In this document: positions 23,367 through 34,976 of the stretch, one piece after another
How the letters are laid out: each line of letters starts with the position of its first letter
Numbering within the stretch: position 1 is the first letter of the stretch
Source of the DNA: Zeugodacus cucurbitae
Lineage: Eukaryota; Arthropoda; Insecta; Diptera; Tephritidae
Reading direction: 5' to 3'
DNA: 64,000 nucleotides
Assembly: GCF_028554725.1 (NCBI RefSeq)
Contig: NC_071672.1
Coordinates: forward strand, 4,494,501 to 4,558,500
Notes under the pieces: model-generated
What the model was told of the DNA's origin: nothing
The model's input: only the letters and a program-made list of their open reading frames with translations
Databases searched by the model: none
Program-made: the position numbers and the translations under genes

Positions 23367-23708
23367 TTTTCTTCTCTTGTCTTGTCTTGTCTTGTCTTGT
23401 CTTGTCTTGTCTTGTCTTGTCTTGTCTTGTCTTGTCTTGTCTTGTCTTGTCTTGTCTTGTCTTGTCTTGTCTTGTCTTGTCTTGTCTTGTCTTGTCTTGT
23501 CTTGTCTTGTCTTGTCTTGTCTTGTCTTGTCTTGTCTTGTCTTGTCCTGTCTGTCTGTCCTGTCTTGTCTTGTCATGTCATGTCATGTGTGGTTTTGTCT
23601 TGTCTTGTCTTGGTTTGTCTTGTCTTGTCTTGTCTTGTCTTGTCTTGTTTTGTCTTGTCTTGTCTTGTCTTGTATTGTCTTGTCTTGTCTTGTCTTGTCT
23701 TGTCATGT

Positions 23709-23740
<32 letters not shown>

Positions 23741-24356
23741 TGTCCTGTCTTGTCTTGTCATGTCATGTCATGTGTTGTTTTGTCTTGTCTTGTCTTGTTT
23801 TGTCTTGTCTTGTATTGTATTGTCTTGTCTTGTCTTGTCTTGTCTTGTCTTCTTTTGTTTTGTCTTGCCTTGTCTTGACTTGTCTTGTCTTGTCTTGTCT
23901 TGTCTTGTCTTGTCTTGTCTTGTCTTGTCTTGTCTTGTCTTGTCTTGTCTTGTCTTGTCTTGTCTTGTCTTGTCTTGTCTTGTCTTGTCTTGTCTTGTCT
24001 TGTCTTGTCTTGTCTTGTCTTGTCCTGTTCTGTCTTGTCTTGTCTTGTCTTGTCTTGTCATGTCTTATCTTGTCTTGTCTTGTCTTGTCATGTCATGTCA
24101 TGTCATGTCATGTCATGTCTTGTCTTGTCTTGTCTTGTCTTGTCTTGTCATGTGTTGTGCTGTGTTGTGTTGTCTTGTCTTGTTTTGTCTTGTCTTGTCT
24201 TGTCTTGTCTTTTCTTGTCTTGTCTTGTCTTGTCTTGTCTTGTCTTGTCTTGTCTTGTCTTGTCTTGTCTTGTCTTGTATTGTCTTGTCTTGTCTTTTCT
24301 TGTCTTGTCTTGTCCTGTCTGTCTGTCCTGTCTTGTCTTGTCATGTCATGTCATGT

Positions 24357-24387
<31 letters not shown>

Positions 24388-24468
24388 TTTTCTTCTCTTG
24401 TCTTGTCTTGTCTTGTCTTGTCTTGTCTTGTCTTGTCTTGTCTTGTCTTGTCCTGTCTGTCTGTCCTG
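23293..24468. repeat. Four TGTC-tetramer motifs, short unit 2
   Basis: Motif at 23,293, 23,546, 24,314 and 24,452. Confidence 0.88.
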
Positions 24469-24614
24469 TCTTGTCTTGTCATGTCATGTCATGTGTTGTT
24501 TTGTCTTGTCTTGTCTTGGTTTGTCTTGTCTTGTCTTGTCTTGTCTTGTCTTGTTTTGTCTTGTCTTGTCTTGTCTTGTATTGTCTTGTCTTGTCTTGTC
24601 TTGTCTTGTCATGT

Positions 24615-24645
<31 letters not shown>

Positions 24646-26510
24646 TTTTCTTGTCTTGTCTTGTCTTGTCTTGTCATGTCTTGTCTTGTCTTGTCTTGTC
24701 GTGTCTTGTCTTGTCTTGTCTTGTCTGGTCATGTCATGTCATGTCATGTCATGTCATGTGTTGTGCTGTGTTGTGTTGTCTTGTCTTGTTTTGTCTTGTT
24801 TTGTTTTGTCTTGTCTTGTCTTGTCTTGTCTTGTCTTGTCTTGTCTTGTCTTGTCTTGTCTTGTCTTGTCTTGTCTTGTCTTGTCTTGTCTTGTCTTGTC
24901 TTGTCTTGTCATGTCATGTCATGTCGTATGTTGTGTTGTTTTGTTTTGTCTTGTCTTGTCTTGTCTTGTCTTGTCTTGTCTTGTCTTGTCTTGTCTTGTC
25001 TTGTCTTGTCTTGTCTTGTCTTGTCTTGTCTTGTCTTGTCTTGTCTTGTCTTGTCTTGTCTTGCCTTGCCTTGTCTTGTCTTGTCTTGTCTTGTCTTGTC
25101 TTGTCCTGTCTTGTCTGGTCATGTCATGTCATGTCATGTCATGTCATGTGTTGTGCTGTGTTGTCTTGTCTTGCCTTGTCTTGTCTTGTCTTGTCTTGTC
25201 TTGTCCTGTCTTGTCTGGTCATGTCATGTCATGTCATGTCATGTGTTGTGCTGTGTTGTGTTGTCTTGTCTTGTTTTGTCTTGTTTTGTTTTGTCTTGTC
25301 TTGTCTTGTCTTGTCTTGTCTTGTCTTGTCTTGTCTTGTCTTGTCTTGTCTTGTCTTGTCTTGTCTTGTCTTGTCTTGTCTTGTCTTGTCTTGTCTTGTC
25401 TTGTCTTGTCTTGTCTTGTCTTGTCTTGTCTTGTCTTGTCTTGTCTTGTCTTGTCCTGTCTTGTCTTGTCTTGTCTTGTCTGGTCATGTCATGTCATGTC
25501 ATGTCATGTGTTGTGCTGTGTTGTGTTGTCTTGTCTTGTTTTGTCTTGTTTTGTTTTGTCTTGTTTTGTCTTGTATTGTCTTGTCTTGTCTTGTCTTATC
25601 TTGTCTTGTCATGTCATGTCATGTCATGTCGTATGTTGTGTTGTTGTCTTGTCTTGTCTTGTCATGTCTTGTCTTGTCTTGTTTTGTCTTGTCTTGTCTT
25701 GTCTTGTCTTGTCTTGTCTTGTCTTGTCTTGTCTTGTCTTGTCTTGTCTTGTCTTGTCTTGTCTTGTCTTGTCTTGTCTTGTCTTGTCTTGCCTTGTCTT
25801 GTCTTGTCTTGTCTTGTCTTGTCTTGTCTTGTCCTGTCTTGTCTGGTCATGTTATGTCATGTCATGTCATGTGTTGTGCTGTGTTGTGCTGTGTTGTGTT
25901 GTCTTGTCTTGTTTTGTCTTGTCTTGTCTTGTCTTGTCTTGTCTTGTCTTGTCTTGTCTTGTCTTGTCTTGTCTTGCCTTGTCTTGTCTTGTCTTGTCCT
26001 GTCTTGTCTTGTCTCGTCTTGTCATGTCATGTCATGTCATGTCGTATGTTGTCTTGTGTTGTGTTGTCTTGTCTTTTCTTTGCTCGTCTTGTCTTGTCTT
26101 GTGTTGTCTTGTCTTGTCTTTTCTTTTCTTGTCTTGTCTTGTCTTTTCTTGTCTTGTCTTGTCTTGTCATGTGTTGTTTTGTCTTGTCTTGTCTTGTTTT
26201 GTCTTGTCTTGTCTTGTCTTGTCTTGTTTTGTCTTGTCTTGTCTTGTCTTGTCTTGTCTTGTCTTGTCTTGTCTTGTCTTGTCTTGTCTTGTCTTGTCTT
26301 GTCTTGTCTTGTCTTGTCTTGTCTTGTCTTGTCTTGTCTTGTCTTGTCTTGTCTTGTCTAGTCTTGTCTTGTCTTGTCTTGTCTTGTCTTGTCTTGTCTT
26401 GTCTTGTCTTGTCTTGTCTTGTCTTGTCTTGTCTTGTCTTGTCTTGTCTTGTCTTGTCTTGTCTTGTCTTGTCTTGTCTTGTCTTGTCTTGTCTTGTCTT
26501 GTGTTGTCTT

Positions 26511-26740
26511 GTGATGTCTTGTCTTGTCTTGTCTTGTCATGTCTTGTCTTGTCTTGTCTTGCCTTATCTTGTCTTGTCTTGTCGTGTCTTGTCCTGTCCT
26601 GTCCTGTCGTGTGTTGTGTTGTCTTGTGATGTCTTGTCTTGTCTTGTCTTGTCATGTCTTGTCTTGTCTTGTCTTGCCTTATCTTGTCTTGTCTTGTCGT
26701 GTCTTGTCCTGTCCTGTCCTGTCGTGTGTTGTGTTGTTTT
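26511..26740. repeat. 115-bp tandem duplication at the unit start (short unit 3)
   Basis: Same pair of 115-base copies as at 8567. It marks the start of the third short-form unit. Confidence 0.85.
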
Positions 26741-26922
26741 GTCTTGTCTTGTCGTGTCTTGTCTTGTCTTGTCTTGTCTTGTCTTGTCTTGTCGTGTCTT
26801 GTCTTGTCTTGTCGTCTTGTCTTGTCTTGTCTTGTCTTGTCTTGTCTTGTCTTGTCTTGTCTTGTCTTGTCTTGTCTTGTCTTGTCTTGTCTTGTCTTGT
26901 CTTGTCTTGTCTTGTCTTGTCT

Positions 26923-28057
26923 TGTCATGTCATGCCATGTCGTATGTTGTCTTGTCTTGTCTTGTCTTGTTTTTCTTGTCATGTCTTATCTTGTCTTGTC
27001 TTGTCTTGTCTTGTTTTGCCTTGTCTTGTCTGGTCTTGTCTTGTCTTGTCCTGTCCTGTCGTGTCATGTGTTGTTTTGTCTTGTCTTTTCTTGTCTTGTC
27101 TTGTCTTGTCTTGTTTTGTCTTGTCTTGTTTTGTCTTGTCTTGTCTTGCCTTGTCTTGTCTTGTCTTGTCTTGTCTTGTCTTGTCGTGTCTTGTCTTGTC
27201 TTGTCTTGTCTTGTCTTGTCTTGTCTTGTCTTGTCTTGTCTTATCTTGTCGTGTCTTGTCTTGTCTTGTCTTGTCTTGTCTTGTCTTGTCTTGTCTTGTC
27301 TTGTCTTGTCTTGTCTTGTCTTGTCTTGTCTTGTCTTGTCTTGTCTTGTCTTGTCTTGTCATGTCATGCCATGTCGTATGTTGTGTTGTTTTGTCTTGTC
27401 TTGTCTTGTTTTTCTTGTCATGTCTTATCTTGTCTTGTCTTGTCTTGTCTTGTTTTGCCTTGTCTTGTCTGGTCTTGTCTTGTCTTGTCCTGTCCTGTCG
27501 TGTCATGTGTTGTTTTGTCTTGTCTTTTCTTGTCTTGTCTTGTCTTGTCTTGTTTTGTCTTGTCTTGTTTTGTCTTGTCTTGTCGTGTCTTGTCTTGTCT
27601 TGTCTTGTCTTGTCTTGTCGTGTCTTGTCTTGTCTTGTCTTGTCTTGTCTTGTCTTGTCTTGTCTTGTCTTGTCTTGTCTTGTCTTGTCTTGTCTTGTCT
27701 TGTCTGGTCTTGTCTTGTCTTGTCTTGTCTTGTCTTGTCTTGTCTTGTCTTGTCATGTCATGCCATGTCGTATGTTGTCTTGTCTTGTCTTGTCTTGTCT
27801 TGTTTTTCTTGTCATGTCTTATCTTGTCTTGTCTTGTCTTGTCTTGTTTTGCCTTGTCTTGTCTGGTCTTGTCTTGTCTTGTCCTGTCCTGTCGTGTCAT
27901 GTGTTGTTTTGTCTTGTCTTTTCTTGTCTTGTCTTGTCTTGTCTTGTTTTGTCTTGTCTTGTTTTGTCTTGTCTTGTCTTGCCTTGTCTTGTCTTGTCTT
28001 GTCTTGTCTTGTCTTGTCTTGTCTTGTCTTGTCTTGTCTTGTCTTGTCTTGTCTTGT
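26923..28057. repeat. Triplicated submodule, short unit 3
   Basis: Markers at 26,933, 27,367 and 27,761 (spacings 434 and 394 bases). The first interval is the longest of the five units and holds an extra TCTTATCTTG variant near 27,240. Confidence 0.83.
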
Positions 28058-28100
28058 CCTGTCTGTCTGTCCTGTCTTGTCTTGTCATGTCATGTCATGT

Positions 28101-28131
<31 letters not shown>

Positions 28132-28378
28132 TTTTCTTCTCTTGTCTTGTCTTGTCTTGTCTTGTCTTGTCTTGTCTTGTCTTGTCTTGTCTTGTCTTGT
28201 CTTGTCTTGTCTTGTCCTGTCTGTCTGTCCTGTCTTGTCTTGTCATGTCATGTCATGTGTGGTTTTGTCTTGTCTTGTCTTGGTTTGTCTTGTCTTGTCT
28301 TGTCTTGTCTTGTCTTGTTTTGTCTTGTCTTGTCTTGTCTTGTATTGTCTTGTCTTGTCTTGTCTTGTCTTGTCATGT

Positions 28379-28410
<32 letters not shown>

Positions 28411-29001
28411 TGTCCTGTCTTGTCTTGTCATGTCATGTCATGTGTTGTTTTGTCTTGTCTTGTCTTGTTTTGTCTTGTCTTGTATTGTATTGTCTTGTCT
28501 TGTCTTGTCTTGTCTTGTCTTGTCTTCTTTTGTTTTGTCTTGCCTTGTCTTGACTTGTCTTGTCTTGTCTTGTCTTGTCTTGTCTTGTCTTGTCTTGTCT
28601 TGTCTTGTCTTGTCTTGTCTTGTCTTGTCTTGTCTTGTCTTGTCTTGTCTTGTCTTGTCTTGTCCTGTTCTGTCTTGTCTTGTCTTGTCTTGTCTTGTCA
28701 TGTCTTATCTTGTCTTGTCTTGTCTTGTCATGTCATGTCATGTCATGTCATGTCTTGTCTTGTCTTGTCTTGTCTTGTCTTGTCATGTGTTGTGCTGTGT
28801 TGTGTTGTCTTGTCTTGTTTTGTCTTGTCTTGTCTTGTCTTGTCTTTTCTTGTCTTGTCTTGTCTTGTCTTGTCTTGTCTTGTCTTGTCTTGTCTTGTCT
28901 TGTCTTGTCTTGTCTTGTCTTGTATTGTCTTGTCTTGTCTTGTCTTGTCTTGTCTTGTCCTGTCTGTCTGTCCTGTCTTGTCTTGTCATGTCATGTCATG
29001 T

Positions 29002-29032
<31 letters not shown>

Positions 29033-29183
29033 TTTTCTTCTCTTGTCTTGTCTTGTCTTGTATTGTCTTGTCTTGTCTTGTCTTGTCTTGTCTTGTCTTG
29101 TCTTGTCTTGTCTTGTCTTGTCTTGTCTTGTCTTGTCTTGTCTTGTCTTGTCTTGTCTTGTCTTGTCCTGTCTGTCTGTCCTG
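28058..29183. repeat. Four TGTC-tetramer motifs, short unit 3
   Basis: Motif at 28,058, 28,216, 28,959 and 29,167. After the fourth motif comes GTGTGG, which in the other units follows the second motif, so the order has been reshuffled here. Confidence 0.8.
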
Positions 29184-30202
29184 TCTTGTCTTGTCATGTC
29201 ATGTCATGTGTGGTTTTGTCTTGTCTTGTCTTGGTTTGTCTTGTCTTGTCTTGTCTTGTCTTGTCTTGTCTTGTCCTGTCTTGTCTTGTCTTGTCTTGTC
29301 TGGTCATGTCATGTCATGTCATGTCATGTCATGTGTTGTGCTGTGTTGTGTTGTCTTGTCTTGTTTTGTCTTGTTTTGTTTTGTCTTGTCTTGTCTTTTC
29401 TTGTCTTGTCTTGTCTTGTCTTGTCTTGTCTTGTCTTGTCTTGTCTTGTCTTGTCATGTCATGTCATGTCATGTCATGTCATGTCATGTCGTATGTTGTG
29501 TTGTTTTGTTTTGTCTTGTCTTGTCTTGTCTTGTCTTGTCTTGTCTTGTCTTGTCTTGTCTTGTCTTGCCTTGCCTTGTCTTGTCTTGTCTTGTCTTGTC
29601 TTGTCTTGTCCTGTCTTGTCTGGTCATGTCATGTCATGTCATGTCATGTCATGTGTTGTGCTGTGTTGTCTTGTCTTGCCTTGTCTTGTCTTGTCTTGTC
29701 TTGTCTTGTCTTGTCCTGTCTTGTCTGGTCATGTCATGTCATGTCATTTCATGTGTTGTGCTGTGTTGTGTTGTCTTGTCTTGTTTTGTCTTGTCTTGTC
29801 TTGTCTTGTCTTGTCTTGTCTTGTCTAGTCTTGTCTTGTCTTGTCTTGTCTTGTCCTGTCTTGTCTTGTCTTGTCTTGTCTTCTCTGGTCATGTCATGTC
29901 ATGTCATGTGTTGTGCTGTGTTGTGTTGTCTTGTCTTGTTTTGTCTTGTTTTGTTTTGTCTTGTTTTGTCTTGTATTGTCTTGTCTTGTCTTGTCTTGTC
30001 TTGTCATGTCATGTCATGTCATGTCGTATGTTGTGTTGTTGTCTTGTCTTGTCTTGTCATGTCTTGTCTTGTCTTGTTTTGTCTTGTCTTGTCTTGTCTT
30101 GTCTTGTCTTGTCTTGTCTTGTCTTGTCTTGTCTTGTCTTGTCTTGTCTTGTCTTGTCTTGTCCTGTTCTGTCTTGTCTTGTCATGTCATGTCATGTCAT
30201 GT

Positions 30203-30233
<31 letters not shown>

Positions 30234-31515
30234 TTGTCTTGTCTTGTCTTGTCTTGTCTTGTCTTGTCTTGTCTTGTCTTGTCTTGTCTTGTCTGGTCTT
30301 GTCTTGTCTTGTCTTGCCTTGTCTTGTCTTGTCTTGTCTTGTCTTGTCTTGTCTTGTCTTTCTTGTCTTGTCTTGTCTTGTCTTGTCTTGTCTTGTCTTG
30401 TCTTGTCTTGTCTTGTCTTGTCTTGTCTTGTCTTGTCTTGTTCTGTTCTGTCTTGTCTTGTCATGTCATGTCATGTCTTGTCTTGTCTTGTCTTGTCTTG
30501 TCTTGTCTTGTCTTGTCTTGTCTTGTCTTGTCTTGTCTTGTCTTGTCTTGTCTTGTCTTGTCTTGTCTTGTCTTGTCTTGTCTTGTCTTGTCTTGTCTTG
30601 TCTTGTCTTGTCTTGTTTTGTCTTGTAATGTATTATCTTGTCTTGTCTTGTCTTGTCTTTTCTTGTCTTGTCTTGTCTTGTGTTGTGTTGTCTTGTCTTT
30701 CCTTTGCTTGTCTTGTCTTGTCTTGTGTTGTCTTGTCTTGTCTTTTCTTTTCTTGTCTTGTCTTGTCTTGTCTTGTCTTGTCTTGTCTTGTCTTGTCTTG
30801 TTTTGTCTTGTAATGTATTATCTTGTCTTGTCTTGTCTTGTCTTGTCTTGTCTTGTGTTGTGTTGTCTTGTCTTTCCTTTGCTTGTCTTGTCTTGTCTTG
30901 TCTTGTCTTGTCTTGTCTTTTCTTTTCTTGTCTTGTCTTGTCTTGTCTTGTCTTGTCTTGTCTTGTCTTGTCTTGTCTTGTCTTGTCTTGTCTTGTCTTG
31001 TCTTGTCTTGTCTTGTCTTGTCTTGTCTTGTCTTGTCTTGTCTTGTCTTGTCTTGTCTTGTCTTGTCTTGTCTTGTCTTGTCTTGTCTTGTCTTGTCTTG
31101 TCTTGTCTTGTCTTGTCTTGTCTTGTCTTGTCTTGTCTTGTCTTGTCTTGTCCTGTTCTGTCTTGTCGTGTCTTGTCTGTCATGTCATGTCATGTCATGT
31201 CATGTCATGTCATGTGTTGTGTTGTGTTGTTGTCTTGTCTTGTCTTGTCATATCTTGTCTTGTCTTGTCTTGTCTTGTCATGTCTTGTCTTGTCTTGTTT
31301 TGTCTTGTCATGTCTTATCTTGTCTTGTCTTGTCTTGTCTTGTCTTGTTTTGTCTTGTCTTGTCTTGTCTTGTCTTGTCTTGTCTTGTCTTGTCTTGTCT
31401 TGTCTTGTCTTGTCTTGTCTTGTCTTGTCTTGTCTTGTCTTGTCTTGTCTTGTCTTGTCTTGTCTTGTCTTGTCTGGTCTTGTCTTGTCTTGTCTTGTCT
31501 TGTCTTGTCTTGTTT

Positions 31516-31838
31516 TGTCTTGTCATGTATTATCTTGTCTTGTCTTGTCTTGTCTTGTCTTGTGTTGTGTTGTCTTGTATTTCCTTTGCTTGTCTTGTCT
31601 TGTCTTGTGTTGTCTTGTCTTGTCTTGTCTTGTCTTGTCTTGTCTTGTCTTGTCTTGTCTTGTCTTGTCTTGTCTTGTCTTGTCTTGTCTTGTCTTGTCT
31701 TGTCTTGTCTTGTCTTGTCTTGTCTTGTCTTGTCTTGTCTTGTCTTGTCTTGTCTTGTCTTGTCTTGTCTTGTCTTGTCTTGTCTTGTCTTGTCTTGTCT
31801 TGTCTTGTCTTCTCATGTCATACCATGTCGTATGTTGT

Positions 31839-31869
<31 letters not shown>

Positions 31870-32884
31870 TTGTCTTGTCTTTTCTTGTCTTGTCTTGTCT
31901 TGTCTTGTCTTGTCTTGTCTTGTCTTGTCTTGTCTTGTCTTGTCCTGTTCTGTCTTGTCTTGTCTTGTCTTGTCTTGTCATGTCTTATCTTGTCTTGTCT
32001 TGTCTTGTCTTGTCATGTCATGTCATGTCTTGTCTTGTCTTGTCTTGTCTTGTCTTGTCTTGTCTTGTCTTGTCTTGTCCTGTCCTGTCCTGTCTTGTCA
32101 TGTCATTTCATGTCATGTGTTGTTTTGTCTTGTCTTGTCTTGTTTTGTCTTGTCTTGTCTTGTCTTGTCTTGTCTTGTCTTGTCTTGTCTTGTCTTGTCT
32201 TCTTTTGTTTTGTCTTGTTTTGTCTTGTCATGTCTTGTCTTGTCTTGTCTTGTCTTGTCTTGTCTTGTCTTGTCTTGTCTTGTCTTGTCCTGTTCTGTCT
32301 TGTCTTGTCATGTCATGTCATGTGTTGTTTTGTCTTGTCTTGTCTTGTTTTGTCTTGCCTTGTCTTGTCTTGTCTTGCCTTGTCTTGTCTTGTTTTGACT
32401 TCTTTTGTTTTGTCTTGTTTTGTCTTGTCATGTCTTGTCTTGTCTTGTCTTGTCTTGTCTTGTCTTGTCTTGTCTTGTCTTGTCTTGTCCTGTTCTGTCT
32501 TGTCGTGTCTTGTCTGTCATGTCATGTGTTGTGTTGTGTTGTTGTCTTGTCTTGTCTTGTCATTTGTCTTGTCCTGTTCTGTCTTGTCGTGTCTTGTCTG
32601 TCATGTCATGTGTTGTGTTGTGTTGTTGTCTTGTCTTGTCTTGTCATGTCTTGTCTTGTCTTGTCATGTCTTGTCTTGTCTGGTCTTGTCTTGTCTTGTC
32701 TTGTCTTGTCTTGTCTTGTCTTGTCTTGTCTTGTCTTGTCTTGTCTTGTCTTGTCTTGTCTTGTCTTGTCTTGTCTTGTCTTGTCTTGTCTTGTCTTGTC
32801 TTGTCTTGTCTTGTCTTGTCTTGTCTTGTCTTGTCTTGTCTTGTTCTGTTCTGTCTTGTCTTGTCATGTCATGTCATGTCATGT

Positions 32885-32899
<15 letters not shown>
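31516..32899. repeat. 1.4-kb duplicated segment of family D, copy 1
   Basis: It aligns with 36,716-38,109 at offsets that grow from 5200 to 5215 bases in steps of one monomer, then return to 5210. Shared rare markers: GTATTTCCTTTG (near 31,578), TCATTTCATG (near 32,104), GTTTTGACTTC (near 32,392) and a double CCTGTTCTG-TCGTG-TCTGTCATG block joined by CATTTGTC (near 32,561). Confidence 0.83.
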
Positions 32900-32915
<16 letters not shown>

Positions 32916-33019
32916 TTGTCTTGTTTTGTCTTGTAATGTATTATCTTGTCTTGTCTTGTCTTGTCTTGTCTTGTCTTGTCTTGTCTTGTCTTGTCTTGTC
33001 ATGTCATGTCATGTCATGT

Positions 33020-33050
<31 letters not shown>

Positions 33051-33178
33051 TTGTCTTGTCTTGTCTTGTCTTGTCTTGTCTTGTCTTGTCTTGTCTTGTC
33101 TTGTCTGGTCTTGTCTTGTCTTGTCTTGCCTTGTCTTGTCTTGTCTTGTCTTGTCTTGTCTTGTCTTGTCTTGTCTTT

Positions 33179-33333
33179 CTTGTCTTGTCTTGTCTTGTCT
33201 TGTCTTGTCTTGTCTTGTCTTGTCTTGTCTTGTCTTGTCTTGTCTTGTCTTGTCTTGTCTTGTCTTGTCTTGTCTTGTCTTGTCTTGTCTTGTTCTGTTC
33301 TGTCTTGTCTTGTCATGTCATGTCATGTCATGT

Positions 33334-33364
<31 letters not shown>

Positions 33365-33798
33365 TTGTCTTGTCTTGTCTTGTCTTGTCTGGTCTTGTCT
33401 TGTCTTGTCTTGTCTTGTCTTGTCTTGTCTTGTCTTGTCTTGTCTTGTCTTGTCTTGTCTTGTTTTGTCTTGTAATGTATTATCTTGTCTTGTCTTGTCT
33501 TGTCTTTTCTTGTCTTGTCTTGTGTTGTGTTGTCTTGTCTTTCCTTTGCTTGTCTTGTCTTGTCTTGTGTTGTCTTGTCTTGTCTTTTCTTTTCTTGTCT
33601 TGTCTTGTCTTGTCTTGTCTTGTCTTGTCTTGTCTTGTCTTGTCTTGTTTTGTCTTGTAATGTATTATCTTGTCTTGTCTTGTCTTGTCTTGTCTTGTTT
33701 TGTCTTGTCTTGTGTTGTGTTGTCTTGTCTTTCCTTTGCTTGTCTTGTCTTGTCTTGTGTTGTCTTGTCTTTTCTTTTCTTTTCTTGTCTTGTCTTGT
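33179..33798. repeat. 620-bp exact duplication, copy 1
   Basis: It matches 35,519-36,138 base for base when compared line by line (offset 2340). It contains GTTCTGTTCTG, four TCATG, TCTGG, two TAATGTATTATC-CTTTCCTTTG blocks 185 bases apart, and runs of TCTTTTCTTTTC. The copies first differ at 33,799 (consensus) versus 36,139 (TGTTG), and upstream by one monomer. Confidence 0.85.
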
Positions 33799-33915
33799 CT
33801 TGTCTTGTCTTGTCTTGTCTTGTCTTGTCTTGTCTTGTCTTGTCTTGTCTTGTCTTGTCTTGTCTTGTCTTGTCTTGTCTTGTCTTGTCTTGTCCTGTTC
33901 TGTCTTGTCGTGTCT

Positions 33916-33961
33916 TGTCTGTCATGTCATGTCATGTCATGTCATGTCATGTCATGTCATG
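33916..33961. repeat. TCATG run of 8 in family D
   Basis: TCTGTCATG followed by about eight TCATG in all and GTGTTGTGTTGTGTTGTTG, the same arrangement as in family E. Shorter or variant runs of this type lie near 31,180 (7), 32,515 (2), 32,600 (2), 37,732 (2), 37,816 (2), 38,983 (7, the last one TCATT) and 40,275 (2). Confidence 0.8.
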
Positions 33962-34500
33962 TGTTGTGTTGTGTTGTTGTCTTGTCTTGTCTTGTCATGT
34001 CTTGTCTTGTCTTGTCATGTCTTGTCTTGTCTTGTTTTGTCTTGTCATGTCTTATCTTGTCTTGTCTTGTCTTGTCTTGTCTTGTTTTGTCTTGTCTTGT
34101 CTTGTCTTGTCTTGTCTTGTCTTGTCTTGTCTTGTCTTGTCTTGTCTTGTCTTGTCTTGTCTTGTCTTGTCTTGTCTTGTCTTGTCTTGTCTTGTCTTGT
34201 CTTGTCTTGTCTTGTCTTGTCTGGTCTTGTCTTGTCTTGTCTTGTCTTGTCTTGTCTTGTCTTGTTTTGTCTTGTCATGTATTATCTTGTCTTGTCTTGT
34301 CTTGTGTTGTGTTGTCTTGTCTTTCCTTTGCTTGTCTTGTCTAGTCTTGTGTTGTGTTGTCTTGTCTTGTCTTGTCTTGTCTTGTCTTGTCTTGTCTTGT
34401 CTTGTCTTGTCTTGTCTTGTCTTGTCTTGTCTTGTCTTGTCTTGTCTTGTATTGTCTTGTCTTGTCTTGTCTTCTCATGTCATACCATGTCGTATGTTGT

Positions 34501-34531
<31 letters not shown>

Positions 34532-34945
34532 TTTTCTTGTCTTGTCTTGTCTTGTCTTGTCTTGTCTTGTCTTGTCTTGTCTTGTCTTGTCTTGTCCTGT
34601 TCTGTCTTGTCTTGTCTTGTCTTGTCTTGTCATGTCTTATCTTGTCTTGTCTTGTCTTGTCTTGTCTTGTCTTGTCTTGTCCTGTCCTGTCTTGTCATGT
34701 CATGTCATGTCATGTGTTGTTTTGTCTTGTCTTGTCTTGTTTTGTCTTGTCTTGTCTTGTCTTGTCTTGTCTTGTCTTGTCTTGTCTTGTCTTGTCTTCT
34801 TTTGTTTTGTCTTGTTTTGTCTTGTCATGTCTTGTCTTGTCTTGTCTTGTCTTGTCTTGTCTTGTCTTGTCTTGTCTTGTCTTGTCTTGTCTTGTCTTGT
34901 CTTGTCCTGTTCTGTCTTGTCTTGTCATGTCATGTCATGTCATGT

Positions 34946-34976
<31 letters not shown>

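Larger units (their letters stand above)
21805..26501. repeat. HOR short-form unit, copy 2
   Basis: The unit is 4697 bases long and lacks the AT-rich block. Submodule markers are at 22248, 22637 and 23011, tetramer motifs at 23293, 23546, 24314 and 24452, and the 5'-to-3' junction marker GTCGTATGTT is at 24923. The 3' part carries the same TTTGCTCG marker (near 26080) as the other copies. It also has the CTAGTC variant near 26358, which the long copies carry (8346, 21611) but short copy 1 does not, so variants are shared across unit types. Confidence 0.83.
26502..30150. repeat. HOR short-form unit, copy 3, diverged and truncated at its 3' end
   Basis: It starts with the same GTGTTG...GTGATG marker and carries the submodule triplet (26933, 27367, 27761) and four tetramer motifs (28058, 28216, 28959, 29167). 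After about 29,200 the order is rearranged: segments that match the 3' part of the other units follow earlier than expected (TCATG runs at about 29,300 and 29,455; CCTTGCCTTG near 29,568; CTAGTC near 29,825; GTCGTATGTTG near 30,023). The end segment with TTTGCTCG and the long pure run is missing; instead the second satellite family begins near 30,160. A private 2-base deletion gives a 3-base monomer at about 26,813. Confidence 0.7.
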
